Notes under the pieces: generated by a model
What the model was told of the DNA's origin: nothing
Seen by the model: the letters and a program-made list of their open reading frames with translations, nothing else
Databases searched by the model: none
Made by a program: the position numbers and the translations under genes
In this document: positions 15,829 through 23,861 of the stretch, in pieces
Numbering within the stretch: the stretch's first letter is position 1
Layout: every line of letters starts with the position of its first letter
Assembly: GCA_944325175.1 (NCBI GenBank)
Contig: CALUYZ010000016.1
Span: 1-44,710 of the forward strand
Direction of reading: 5' to 3'
DNA length: 44,710 nucleotides
From: Candidatus Gastranaerophilales bacterium
Lineage (GTDB): Bacteria; Cyanobacteriota; Vampirovibrionia; Gastranaerophilales; Gastranaerophilaceae

Positions 15829-17429
15829 TAAAAACACTATATATTAAAAATTTTATTTTAATAGACGAGCTCTTTCTTGATTTTGTGGAAGGGTTTAATG
15901 TTTTGTTGGGCGAAACCGGTGCCGGCAAAAGTATCATAATAAAAGCAATAGATACAGTCTTGGGGGCAAAAACCTCAAAAGATGTTGTGAAAGATATAAA
16001 CAAACACGCTTTAATTGAAATAACTTTCGAAAACGAAGGAATTGAAAAAGTAATTTCAAGAGAAATATCTCAAACAGGCACAAAATGCAGAATAGACGGT
16101 GCTTTGGTTAACTTAGATTCAATTAAAGAAGAAAGAGAAAAATTAATCGATATTCACAGTCAATTTCAAACGTACAACTATATTCAGCCAAAATTTCATA
16201 TTGAACTTCTGGATTTATACATTAAAGCGAAAGAAAATTCTTATAATCTGATTTTATCTGAATTTGAGGAAAAATTTAAAAGATACACCTATCTTAAAAA
16301 TTTACTTGAAAAAATTGAAAATGAAGCAAACACAAACAAAGATAAAATTGAATTTCTAAAATTTCAAATAAATGAAATTGAAGAGGCTCAGATTAAAGAA
16401 AATGAAGAAGAAGAGCTGAATAGTGAGCTTGAAATTTTATCAAATATTCAAGAATTAAAAGATTTGTCCTATGGCTCTTATTGGGCGCTTGGGGGTGAAG
16501 ACAATTCTATATTGGAAGCAATGGGAAAAATTGCCTATAATGTTTCAAAAATAAAAGATTATGATAACAATATGAAAGATTTGGATGAAAACTTTTATGG
16601 TGCGCTTGAAACCCTGAAAGATATTTCAAATGAGTTAAGAAATTATTCCGAAAATTTAGAAGACAATCCCCAAAGATTAGATGAAATTAATGAAAGATTA
16701 GAATTAATTGAAAAATTAAAAAGAAAATACGGCAACATCTTTGAACAATATGAAAAGTTTTTGGCGGAATTAAAGAAATTAGAAGAGGAAAATATATCAT
16801 CAGAAGAAATTGAGAAAGAATTGAAAGAAATTTCTGCCTTCTTAAATAATAATGCTGATAAAATAGACGAATTAAGAAAAAAATATGCAGTTGAACTTTC
16901 AAACCTTATAACAGTCGAACTTAAAAAACTTGAGCTTGAAGCAGCCAATTTTGAAATTAGGGTTGATGAAGCTTGTATGAATTCAAAAGGCAAAAACAAT
17001 GTTGAATTTTTTATAACAACAAACAACGCTAAAAGTTTGGCGCCATTAATAAAAGTGGCTTCAGGCGGTGAAATTTCAAGAATTATGCTGGCGCTAAAAA
17101 CAGTTTTTGCCCATTTGGATAAAATTTCAACCGTTATTTTCGATGAGATAGATACAGGCATCTCAGGTAAAACATCAGTCAGTGTGGCAGATGAAATTTA
17201 TGAACTTTCAAAGTCTATTCAAGTTTTTGCAATAACTCACCAACCGATAATTGCTTCAAAGGCAAAGGGTTGTTATTGGGTTTCAAAAACTCAAGTTGAA
17301 AATGACACAAAAGTCACAGTTAAAAAACTTGATATTGAAGGCAAAATACAAGCGCTTGCACAAATGTCATCAGGTGTTATTAACGAACAATCATTATCTT
17401 TTGCAAAAGAATTAATCGAAAAAGCTTAA
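15825..17429 (+). CDS. recN: DNA repair protein RecN
   Basis: This SMC-like ATPase of double-strand-break repair has 534 residues, near the family norm. Walker A is GETGAGKS at 29-36. The middle is a charged coiled coil rich in E, K and L. The ABC signature is VASGGEISRIMLALK, Walker B is TVIFDEIDTGISG, and the H-loop region is AITHQPIIASKA. Its start overlaps nadK by 4 bp. The last coding bases (encoding FAKELIEKA) and the following 12 bases recur three times downstream at 18405, 18641 and 18877, so the gene end was the source or the target of a local duplication. Confidence 0.95.
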   Translation: MIKTLYIKNFILIDELFLDFVEGFNVLLGETGAGKSIIIKAIDTVLGAKTSKDVVKDINKHALIEITFENEGIEKVISREISQTGTKCRIDGALVNLDSIKEEREKLIDIHSQFQTYNYIQPKFHIELLDLYIKAKENSYNLILSEFEEKFKRYTYLKNLLEKIENEANTNKDKIEFLKFQINEIEEAQIKENEEEELNSELEILSNIQELKDLSYGSYWALGGEDNSILEAMGKIAYNVSKIKDYDNNMKDLDENFYGALETLKDISNELRNYSENLEDNPQRLDEINERLELIEKLKRKYGNIFEQYEKFLAELKKLEEENISSEEIEKELKEISAFLNNNADKIDELRKKYAVELSNLITVELKKLELEAANFEIRVDEACMNSKGKNNVEFFITTNNAKSLAPLIKVASGGEISRIMLALKTVFAHLDKISTVIFDEIDTGISGKTSVSVADEIYELSKSIQVFAITHQPIIASKAKGCYWVSKTQVENDTKVTVKKLDIEGKIQALAQMSSGVINEQSLSFAKELIEKA

Positions 17430-19015
17430 AATTTGTGTAAAATCTTTAATATTATCCTTATAAGGTTTTTTCAAGCAATATGCTACAGTCTTAAAGGATG
17501 TTTTTAAAGGGGTGCAGCTATTTGTGTTCAATATAAATTTGTCAATTTTATTTTATGATAAAATGTTTGCCCGTTTTATTTTAAAATAATTTTAAATCCG
17601 GATACAAAAATAAAAATAACTGGCCTCTGCACAATCTATTAACTACAAAAAAGTTGAATTTAAGCCATGAAAATGAAATGTTGAATTTTTAAAAATCTCT
17701 GAGCTGATTCAACTTGTAAAAATATTAAATAAAGAATAATGCCATTTAAAACATTGTGCAATTATTATGAAATGCAGAAAGTATATTAAAACAGTAAAAC
17801 CGCTTGTATAAAGTTTATTACATTCAGCAATTATAAACAAACAATATAGTGCAATTAATTTTAAAAGCAGTTTCATTAATAATTTTGCAATAAAAAGCTT
17901 CTTTGGATAATAAAAAGATAAAAAGCGCAAGAATTGTTATATTTTTTCAACAATGAATTGTGTCAATGGAGCAAATAACAGGGTTTTTGATGAATACGGA
18001 ATTTTTATTAAAAGTTCATAAACCGCCTTTTAATTCATATATTATGGCTCAAATCAAACCTTCCTATACTTTGTTTTTGGCAATAAAAAGCCCGCTTTAA
18101 ATCCATAGGAATTTTTGTTATTCGATTGTCCTTCTTGATTAAATGTTTTGCGCCCGATAAATTACTCTTTTTGATAAATATAATGGTTTAGATAATATTA
18201 TTTATAAAAAACATATTTATTAAAACTGATAGCTTTTATACTGTTTACAGGCAATCTTAACAAAAATTTGTCAAATATTTTGAACAAAATCAATTTTACT
18301 TTATTATTTACATTGATTTTTGCTTAAATTATGAAATTTTATTTGCGCTTGATGATTTTATAATTGAAATGAAAACCTGTTTTTAAATATTATTTGTTTG
18401 AATATTTGCAAAAGAATTAATCGAAAAAGCTTAAAATTTGTGTAAATACTGAATGATAAGCTATAATTAGTTTTTAATTGAGATGAATAATGTTCTATAA
18501 TGAAGCTGCTAAGTTTTTTATTCGTGTTATATTGCAGCCCTGCCTTGAATTTTTTAGACCGCTACGTTGGTTTTATTTTCCATAAATTTTTGTATTTGTA
18601 ATATGACTTTTGAATAAATTAAATATTATTTGTTTGAATATTTGCAAAAGAATTAATCGAAAAAGCTTAAAATTTTTGTAAATACTGAATGATAAGCTAT
18701 AATTAGTTTTTAATTGAGATGAATAATGTTCTATAATGAAGCTGCTAAGTTTTTTATTCGTGTTATATTGCAGCCCTGCCTTGAATTTTTTAGACCGCTA
18801 CGTTGGTTTTATTTTCCATAAATTTTTGTATTTGTAATATGACTTTTGAATAAATTAAATATTATTTGTTTGAATATTTGCAAAAGAATTAATCGAAAAA
18901 GCTTAAAATTTTTGTAAAGCCTTGAATATTGCGCTTTATGCACTTTTTGAAACTGTGCGGGTGTTTTTGTTATGTTTAAATTTTTTAAATTATTTGATAA
19001 TTAAGCAAAAAACAA
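17430..19015. other. Long region without a convincing gene, downstream of recN
   Basis: About 1.6 kb is very AT-rich with stops in all frames. The only open frame over 60 codons (17930-17709, minus) has a biased Leu/Phe/Ile composition, no ribosome binding site and no motif. Weak signs are CCTTATAAGG plus T6 near 17456 and the 236-bp repeats from 18385. I found no tRNA, tmRNA or RNase P signature. It may be decayed sequence, or may hold an unrecognised RNA. Confidence 0.6.
18385..18918. repeat. 236-bp tandem repeat carrying the recN 3' end
   Basis: Unit 1 is 18385-18620, unit 2 is 18621-18856, and a partial third is 18857-18918. The units are identical except for at least one base (TTTGTG versus TTTTTG). 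Each includes a 42-bp block (18405-18446, 18641-18682, 18877-18918) equal or nearly equal to 17400-17441, which is the recN stop region. Each full unit also has TTGTGT or a variant, an 18-base spacer and TATAAT (18462-18467 in unit 1), a possible promoter. Confidence 0.9.
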
Positions 19016-19046
19016 AAAATGTCTGCCAATAAATAGCAGACATTTT
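19016..19046 (-). terminator. Terminator of the rpsL-rpsG operon
   Basis: AAAATGTCTGC and GCAGACATTTT pair over 11 bp; on the minus strand the stem is followed by T-rich sequence. Confidence 0.85.
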
Positions 19047-19066
19047 GTTTTATATATAACTTAAAA

Positions 19067-19537
19067 TTAGTATCTGTAGTGTGCAAATGCTTTGTTTGCT
19101 TCAGCCATTTTGTGGGTGTCTTCACGTTTTTTGCATGATGAACCTTGACCGTTTGAAGCATCAAGAATTTCAGCAGTTAATTTTTCAATCATTGATTTAC
19201 CGCTTCTTTTTCTTGCAGATTCAATTAACCAGCATGAACCTAAAGCTTGACCTCTTTCGGGTTTAACTTCAACAGGAACTTGGTATGTTGAACCGCCGAT
19301 TCTTCTTGCTTTAACTTCAATTAAAGGTGTTGCATTTGTTAATGCTTTTTTGAATACATCAATCGGATTTTCTTTTGTTTTTTCTTGAATTCTATCCATT
19401 GAAGAATAGAAGATTTTTTGTGCGATTGATTTTTTGCCTTTTGTCATAAGGCGGTTGATAAATTTTGCAATATCAACGCTGTTATATATAGGATCCGGAG
19501 CCGGAATTCTTTTTGCCGGTTTTGAACGTCTTGACAT
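19067..19537 (-). CDS. rpsG: 30S ribosomal protein S7
   Basis: The 156-residue protein is standard S7: MSRRSKPAKR, VDIAKFINRLMTKGKKSIAQ, NATPLIEVKARRIGGSTYQV, PVEVKPERGQALGSCWLIE, RKRSGKSM, and KREDTHKMAEANKAFAHYRY at the end. S7 nucleates assembly of the 30S head and contacts the E site. It lies 75 bp after rpsL on the same strand. The usual next genes fusA and tuf are absent; a terminator follows at once. Confidence 0.96.
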   Translation of the reverse strand: MSRRSKPAKRIPAPDPIYNSVDIAKFINRLMTKGKKSIAQKIFYSSMDRIQEKTKENPIDVFKKALTNATPLIEVKARRIGGSTYQVPVEVKPERGQALGSCWLIESARKRSGKSMIEKLTAEILDASNGQGSSCKKREDTHKMAEANKAFAHYRY

Positions 19538-19612
19538 TTGTTTGTTTGCCTTTCTTATCTAATCGTTATCGTTGTAATTTTTTCAGCACGAATTTATTGC
19601 AACTCTGATTAA

Positions 19613-19999
19613 TTATTTTTTAGCGCCTTGTTTTGCTCTTTTTGCGCCATATTTTGATCTTGATTGTGTTCTGTTTTGAACACCAGCGGTATCCAATGTA
19701 CCTCTAATGATGTGATATCTAACACCGGGAAGGTCTTTAACCCTGCCGCCTCTAATCATAACAACAGAGTGTTCTTGTAAGTTGTGGCCAATACCAGGGA
19801 TGTAAGATGTAACTTCGAACCCGTTTGTTAATCTGACCCTTGCAACTTTTCTTAAAGCTGAGTTAGGTTTTTTAGGGGTTGTTGTGTAAACTCTTGTGCA
19901 AACACCTCTTCTTTGAGGGCAGTTTGTAAGAGCCGGAGATTTAGTTTTATCTAAAATTCTCTTTCTTTCATTTTTAACTAATTGGTTTATAGTTGGCAT
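19613..19999 (-). CDS. rpsL: 30S ribosomal protein S12
   Basis: This decoding-centre protein has 128 residues. It begins [15 protein letters not shown] and contains [20 protein letters not shown] and [20 protein letters not shown]. Both lysines where streptomycin-resistance changes occur (in KKPNS and RVKDLPG) are the wild-type residues. It is the first gene of a two-gene str operon with rpsG. Confidence 0.96.
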   Translation of the reverse strand: MPTINQLVKNERKRILDKTKSPALTNCPQRRGVCTRVYTTTPKKPNSALRKVARVRLTNGFEVTSYIPGIGHNLQEHSVVMIRGGRVKDLPGVRYHIIRGTLDTAGVQNRTQSRSKYGAKRAKQGAKK

Positions 20000-20035
20000 T
20001 ATTTTTTCCTTTATTATTAGTAAATAGCATTATTT

Positions 20036-20071
20036 ATTTGACAACAAACATGCTATAAAGTCAAACATGCT
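20036..20071 (-). promoter_or_regulatory. Probable rpsL promoter region with a direct repeat
   Basis: On the minus strand TTGACT (20064-20059), 17 bases, then TCAAAT (20041-20036) form a possible promoter. CAAACATGCT occurs twice, at 20045-20054 and 20062-20071, spaced 17 bp, overlapping the -35 region. It may be a regulator site. Confidence 0.35.
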
Positions 20072-20200
20072 TTAAGATAACCTTTGTTTGCTTATTTACA
20101 TAAATTAATATTTGATAAATGTCTATTTCAAGCAAGCATCAAAAAATGCTTTTTAAATTAATATAAATTTATCAACCTAATATGACGGCTTAAAGTTGTT

Positions 20201-20842
20201 TTAATTTTCTTTTTCTTTTGCGCCAATCATAGGGTCGATTGTTTTTTCAAAAACGGTTGAAACAAGTTTATCAACAGGTTTTGATAATTTTGACAGTACA
20301 AATATTGAAGCAAATGCTGTTATAATTTTTGCGGGTAATCCGGCTTTCGTGACGGCATTTTTTGTGTATTTGTTATTTTTTAGGGTATTAATTGCGCTTG
20401 AGACGGTTTTATTTACAGCTTTGGGCGGTTTTGGCAGTTTAGACATTGCAATTTGACCGAGTTTGTTGGTTCCTCTGATAATTGCCATAGGCGCTGCAAC
20501 ACTTACTATTCCTTGATACAAGGCTTCTCTTGCGCCCATTTTTACACTTGGTTTTTCACCTGTTCCATCTAAACCTTTTTTGTATTTGTCATAAACATCG
20601 GCTGCAATATATAGAGTGGATGGAATATAGGCGTAATTGGGTAAACCTCTTACAATGGGGTTTTTGGATGTTTGTAAAACAGGCCTGAACGCTTCCCCTA
20701 TTTCATCTAAAAAACCGAGTTTCCTTAATGGGGTTTCGTTATAAATATCCTTTTTTTCTTTTGTTTTCTTTTCTGTTTTTTTATTTTCAACCGTTTGAGA
20801 ATTTTGATTGTTATATGCGGTTGTTTGTAATTTTACATCCAT
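20201..20842 (-). CDS. Hypothetical protein with weakly hydrophobic C-terminal half
   Basis: This 213-residue protein is not recognised. Residues 1-40 are polar and Lys-rich (NKKTEKKTKEKKD), so probably disordered. A middle section reads LGFLDEIGEAFRPVLQ, NPIVRGLPNYAYIPSTLYIA and DVYDKYKKGLDGTGEK. The C-terminal half has two moderately hydrophobic helices (ALYQGIVSVAAPMAIIRG; AKIITAFASIFVLSKL) that could insert into or lie on a membrane. It is upstream of rpsL on the same strand with a 200-bp gap, so it is probably a separate unit. No ribosome binding site is obvious. Confidence 0.65.
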   Translation of the reverse strand: MDVKLQTTAYNNQNSQTVENKKTEKKTKEKKDIYNETPLRKLGFLDEIGEAFRPVLQTSKNPIVRGLPNYAYIPSTLYIAADVYDKYKKGLDGTGEKPSVKMGAREALYQGIVSVAAPMAIIRGTNKLGQIAMSKLPKPPKAVNKTVSSAINTLKNNKYTKNAVTKAGLPAKIITAFASIFVLSKLSKPVDKLVSTVFEKTIDPMIGAKEKEN

Positions 20843-21069
20843 AAAATTGCCCGAAAATTAACCTTCACACTATAATAAAGGCTTAAAAAAATAAAAAATT
20901 GTTAATTTGTGAAATAAAATTTTACATCCTCTTTACAAAATTGAAATCGCTCAAAGTCATGGTATTTGCGAAAACAAAAAACAATAGTCAAGAGATAAAA
21001 CTATTTTTTACAAATAGATATAAATTGTTTACAGAAGCAATTTTTTAGATGATACTTTATTTTGAAATG

Positions 21070-21291
21070 GGTAAGGCTAAAAAACGTATATTACATAAAA
21101 CAAATTCAAACCTTTATATGACAAGAGAATCTGCCGTATCAAAGGTTTCTGATATTATAAAAAAATCTATTACAAAAGAACAAAGTACTGTGTCAAGTTT
21201 AATAACTTTGTTTGGCTTGTCTGCGGAAGAATTATCCGAAGCGGGCGTGCCGTATGAAAACCTTGTTGCATTATCAGGAATTATGCAATAA
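21070..21291 (+). CDS. Small hypothetical protein, helical
   Basis: The open frame starts at 21049 (80 residues), but the ATG at 21070 (73 residues, MGKAKKRILHKTNSNLYMTR) gives a basic N-terminus without the preceding hydrophobic codons; neither has a clear Shine-Dalgarno. The protein is helical: ESAVSKVSDIIKKSITKEQS, then VSSLITLFGLSAEELSEAGV and PYENLVALSGIM. The second half could form a small helix-turn-helix-like bundle. I do not recognise the family. It is flanked by minus-strand genes on both sides. Confidence 0.6.
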   Translation, partial: GKAKKRILHKTNSNLYMTRESAVSKVSDIIKKSITKEQSTVSSLITLFGLSAEELSEAGVPYENLVALSGIMQ

Positions 21292-21332
21292 CAAATTTTT
21301 CGGGTTTTCAATTTGTTAGGGTTTATTTATAT

Positions 21333-22634
21333 TTAACCCATAGCAAAATAGTTGACATTTTCATTTGTTTCTTCTGTAAGTTCAGTATTTGCTGTGGTGG
21401 TATTGCTGTTTGAATTTGAAAATACAGAGTTTAATTTTTCATCTGAAATGTTATAAATGCTCGTATCGCCGCTTGCGGCTTTTTCGGCCATTTCTGTCCA
21501 ATAGGATGAATTAAATGTGTTTGTTGCAGTTTGCGCTTGAGTTTCATCTGTATTGGTTTGAGTTAAATCTGCTGTTGAATTTTGCGAGCTTGAAACCGTA
21601 TAAGGGTTTGAGGTTGAGGTTGAAAATGCACCTGAATTTATAAGCCCTGCCATTTTTTCAGTGTCATCATCCGCTGTTCCGTTCATTATTTCTGTTTGAA
21701 CCTGTGCTTCTACAAGCTGGCTTAATTCATTCATTGCAGCGGAATCTTGCGCCACTTGACTTGCGGCTTCTTCAAACTGTTCATCTTGAAGAATTTCTGT
21801 TTCTGATTTTCCTACAACCTTGCTTGCAATGCCGTTTGCAACGGTTGAGCCAAGCATACCGCCTATAAATGTGCCTATTGCACCGCCTATAATTGTGCCA
21901 ACTCCGGGGAATATTGAACCTATTGCAGCGCCCAATGCAGTTGCTCCCATTGTGCCTGCTGCCCAACCGGCACCTGTTGCAGCCGTTTTAACGGCGGTTT
22001 TACCTAATTGTTTCATGCCGGAATCAAAACCACCTTGACTAAATGCGGGAATAACTTCCGTTGCAATTCCCAAAACTCCTTCAAAAATCATCATGCCAAC
22101 GGCACCTGTGCCTTTTGCAATTTTTCCGACTTTTGTATTTGAAAGCCAAGATAAACCTTCTTTAATCTTGCTTGCTCCGGGAATTTTGCTTACTACATTT
22201 GAAACTGCGCTTCCAACTTTACTTAAACCGGATTTAATTGTTGAAAGAATTCCTTTTGAAGCACCTTCTTCAGTCGCCTTTGCTGCTGCTTTTGCAGCTT
22301 TTTCAGCTGTTTTATCATCTGCTTTTTTAATTATATTTTCTAAAGTGGAAGAAAATTGCTCGCCAATATTGGTGCTTCTTAAAGACGTGCCTACTTTTTC
22401 TCCCATTTCAACAGTTCCTATGTTTTTAACTTTGTCAAAAACATCTTTTATATTTTTTGCTCCAAGATTATTTTTTAGAGTCGAATTAACTTCTATACCG
22501 CCAAATGCAAGGGTGATTGGGTTAAATATTGAATCTTTAACATCTGATGTAATGCTTCTTTCTTTGGCAGAAACTTCCATACCGCTTACATATTTAAGTG
22601 CATCTGATATATTTGAAACATTGTTAATGCTCAT
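21333..22634 (-). CDS. Large hypothetical protein with a glycine-zipper hydrophobic region
   Basis: The 433-residue protein has a good ribosome binding site (GGAG). Residues about 1-100 are polar. Residues 105-125 are Ala/Lys-rich (AEKAAKAAAKATEEG). From about 195 to 275 there is a hydrophobic Gly/Ala stretch with repeated GxxxG spacing (GAAIGSIFPGVGTIIGGAIG, then TFIGGMLGST), a glycine zipper typical of membrane-inserting or channel-like segments. The last 110 residues are Ser/Thr/Asn/Gln-rich and acidic, hence probably disordered. There is no Sec signal peptide. The layout recalls secreted or membrane-inserting proteins, but I assign no function. It is alone in its transcription unit. Confidence 0.7.
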   Translation of the reverse strand: MSINNVSNISDALKYVSGMEVSAKERSITSDVKDSIFNPITLAFGGIEVNSTLKNNLGAKNIKDVFDKVKNIGTVEMGEKVGTSLRSTNIGEQFSSTLENIIKKADDKTAEKAAKAAAKATEEGASKGILSTIKSGLSKVGSAVSNVVSKIPGASKIKEGLSWLSNTKVGKIAKGTGAVGMMIFEGVLGIATEVIPAFSQGGFDSGMKQLGKTAVKTAATGAGWAAGTMGATALGAAIGSIFPGVGTIIGGAIGTFIGGMLGSTVANGIASKVVGKSETEILQDEQFEEAASQVAQDSAAMNELSQLVEAQVQTEIMNGTADDDTEKMAGLINSGAFSTSTSNPYTVSSSQNSTADLTQTNTDETQAQTATNTFNSSYWTEMAEKAASGDTSIYNISDEKLNSVFSNSNSNTTTANTELTEETNENVNYFAMG

Positions 22635-22756
22635 AAATAAACTCCGAAAATAAACTTTCCCTATATAAAAATAAAGTGATTTTGTTCAGCAAAATTTACC
22701 TCTTTTAAGAAAATGTAAACTTTTGTAAAAAGGTTATATTATGGTAGAATGGCAAA

Positions 22757-23116
22757 ATGAATGAATATAATTTAAAACAATACGCTCACATTGGAGATGC
22801 CGTTTGGGAGCTTTTTATAAGAGAATACGTAATTCAAAAATTTAGTGTGCAAAAAGCTATTCACAACAATACGGTAAAATATGTAAATGCTGATTTTCAA
22901 AGCGCTTTAATTGAAATTTTGGAACCTTATTTAACAGATAACGAAAAGGAACTCTTAAAAAGGGGCAGAAATCTTTCTTTAACCGTTGCAAAAAAACACA
23001 ATCCTCAAATTCACAGACTGGCAACGGCTTTTGAAGTTTTGATAGGTTATTTTTATTTGAATGATAAGAAACGACTGAATAAGATATTTGAAATAATTAA
23101 GGAAAAAGCGCTATAA
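22757..23116 (+). CDS. mrnC: Mini-ribonuclease III
   Basis: This RNase III-like enzyme lacks the dsRNA-binding domain and trims 23S rRNA precursors in bacteria studied. The 119-residue protein has YAHIGDAVWELFIREY, whose GDA-x-x-E carries the acidic residues (Asp14, Glu18), LLKRGRN, and ATAFEVLIGYFYL with Glu93 as a further metal ligand. Its size and order match MrnC. It is followed after 7 bp by the histidine kinase, so the two are probably co-transcribed. Confidence 0.88.
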   Translation: MNEYNLKQYAHIGDAVWELFIREYVIQKFSVQKAIHNNTVKYVNADFQSALIEILEPYLTDNEKELLKRGRNLSLTVAKKHNPQIHRLATAFEVLIGYFYLNDKKRLNKIFEIIKEKAL

Positions 23117-23123
23117 TTACTTT

Positions 23124-23861
23124 ATGGACGGCAAAAAAGAATTTTTATCCACAATAAACCATGAGATAAGAACTCCTTTAACAAGCATTAAAGGGTTTGC
23201 TGAAACAATTTTAGGCTCTTATGACAAATTGACGGATGAACAAAAAAAGAAATTTATAAATATCATAAAAGAACAATCAATAAGACTTATAAATCTTGTT
23301 GAAAATGCTCTAAATGCCGCAGACAGTGACGTTGAATATAATAATTTAGTGTTTAAAAAAACTGATATAAATGATATTTTAACAAAATCTGTTGATGTTA
23401 TAAAAGTAAATTATGAAAATTTTATTTTTGAAAAAAATTTTTCATCGCCGCTATTTTCAAGTTTAGACAAAGATGCGCTTGAGCAAATTTTTATTAATAT
23501 TTTAGATAATGCTTGCAAATATTCAAATAATTCAAACATTGTTAAAATTAAAACGTATTCTAAAGAAAATAAAAATTTTATTTCAATAAAAAATTATGGT
23601 GAAATAATTGAAGATAGTGAAAAAGAAAAAATATTTGATAAATTTTACAGAACACAAAACTATCTTACATCAAAATCTCAAGGTTCAGGTTTAGGGCTTT
23701 TTATTGTTAAAAATTTAATTACAAAAATGAACGGCAAAATTCAGATTAATTGCAATAAAAAAGAAAAAAGCGTTGAATTTCTGATAAATTTTCCCGTTTT
23801 TATTTTAGAAGATTTTACAAAATTAAGCCATAAAAATTTAGAGGGAGTAAAAAATGTATAA
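23124..23861 (+). CDS. Soluble sensor histidine kinase without an input domain
   Basis: The 245-residue protein consists only of a HisKA dimerisation domain and a HATPase domain. The H box is INHEIRTPLTSIKGFAETIL, with the phospho-acceptor His near residue 13. The N box is NILDNACKYSNN, the F box is KIFDKFYRT, and the G box is GSGLGLFIVKNLI. No membrane segment, PAS, GAF or HAMP domain precedes it, so its signal must come from a partner. It overlaps the downstream regulator by 8 bp, which strongly suggests a cognate pair. An upstream extension was considered, but the frame is closed by the mrnC end. Confidence 0.88.
   Translation: MDGKKEFLSTINHEIRTPLTSIKGFAETILGSYDKLTDEQKKKFINIIKEQSIRLINLVENALNAADSDVEYNNLVFKKTDINDILTKSVDVIKVNYENFIFEKNFSSPLFSSLDKDALEQIFINILDNACKYSNNSNIVKIKTYSKENKNFISIKNYGEIIEDSEKEKIFDKFYRTQNYLTSKSQGSGLGLFIVKNLITKMNGKIQINCNKKEKSVEFLINFPVFILEDFTKLSHKNLEGVKNV

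Noticed and set aside
17709..17930. 73-codon minus-strand frame in the recN-rpsG gap
   Set aside because: Composition is that of random AT-rich sequence (Leu, Phe, Ile, Tyr); no ribosome binding site, motif or neighbour supports it.
18385..18918. CRISPR array
   Set aside because: The repeat is one long 236-bp unit without spacers or short regular repeats, and no cas gene is present.
17430..19015. tmRNA, RNase P RNA or tRNA in the long gap
   Set aside because: No tag-peptide frame, GAGGAAAGTCC-like core or T-loop motif was found by eye.
22093..22653. 186-codon plus-strand frame opposite the glycine-zipper gene
   Set aside because: It is Pro/Ala/Phe/Leu-rich mirror coding of Lys/Gly/Glu-rich sequence; the minus-strand gene has the ribosome binding site.
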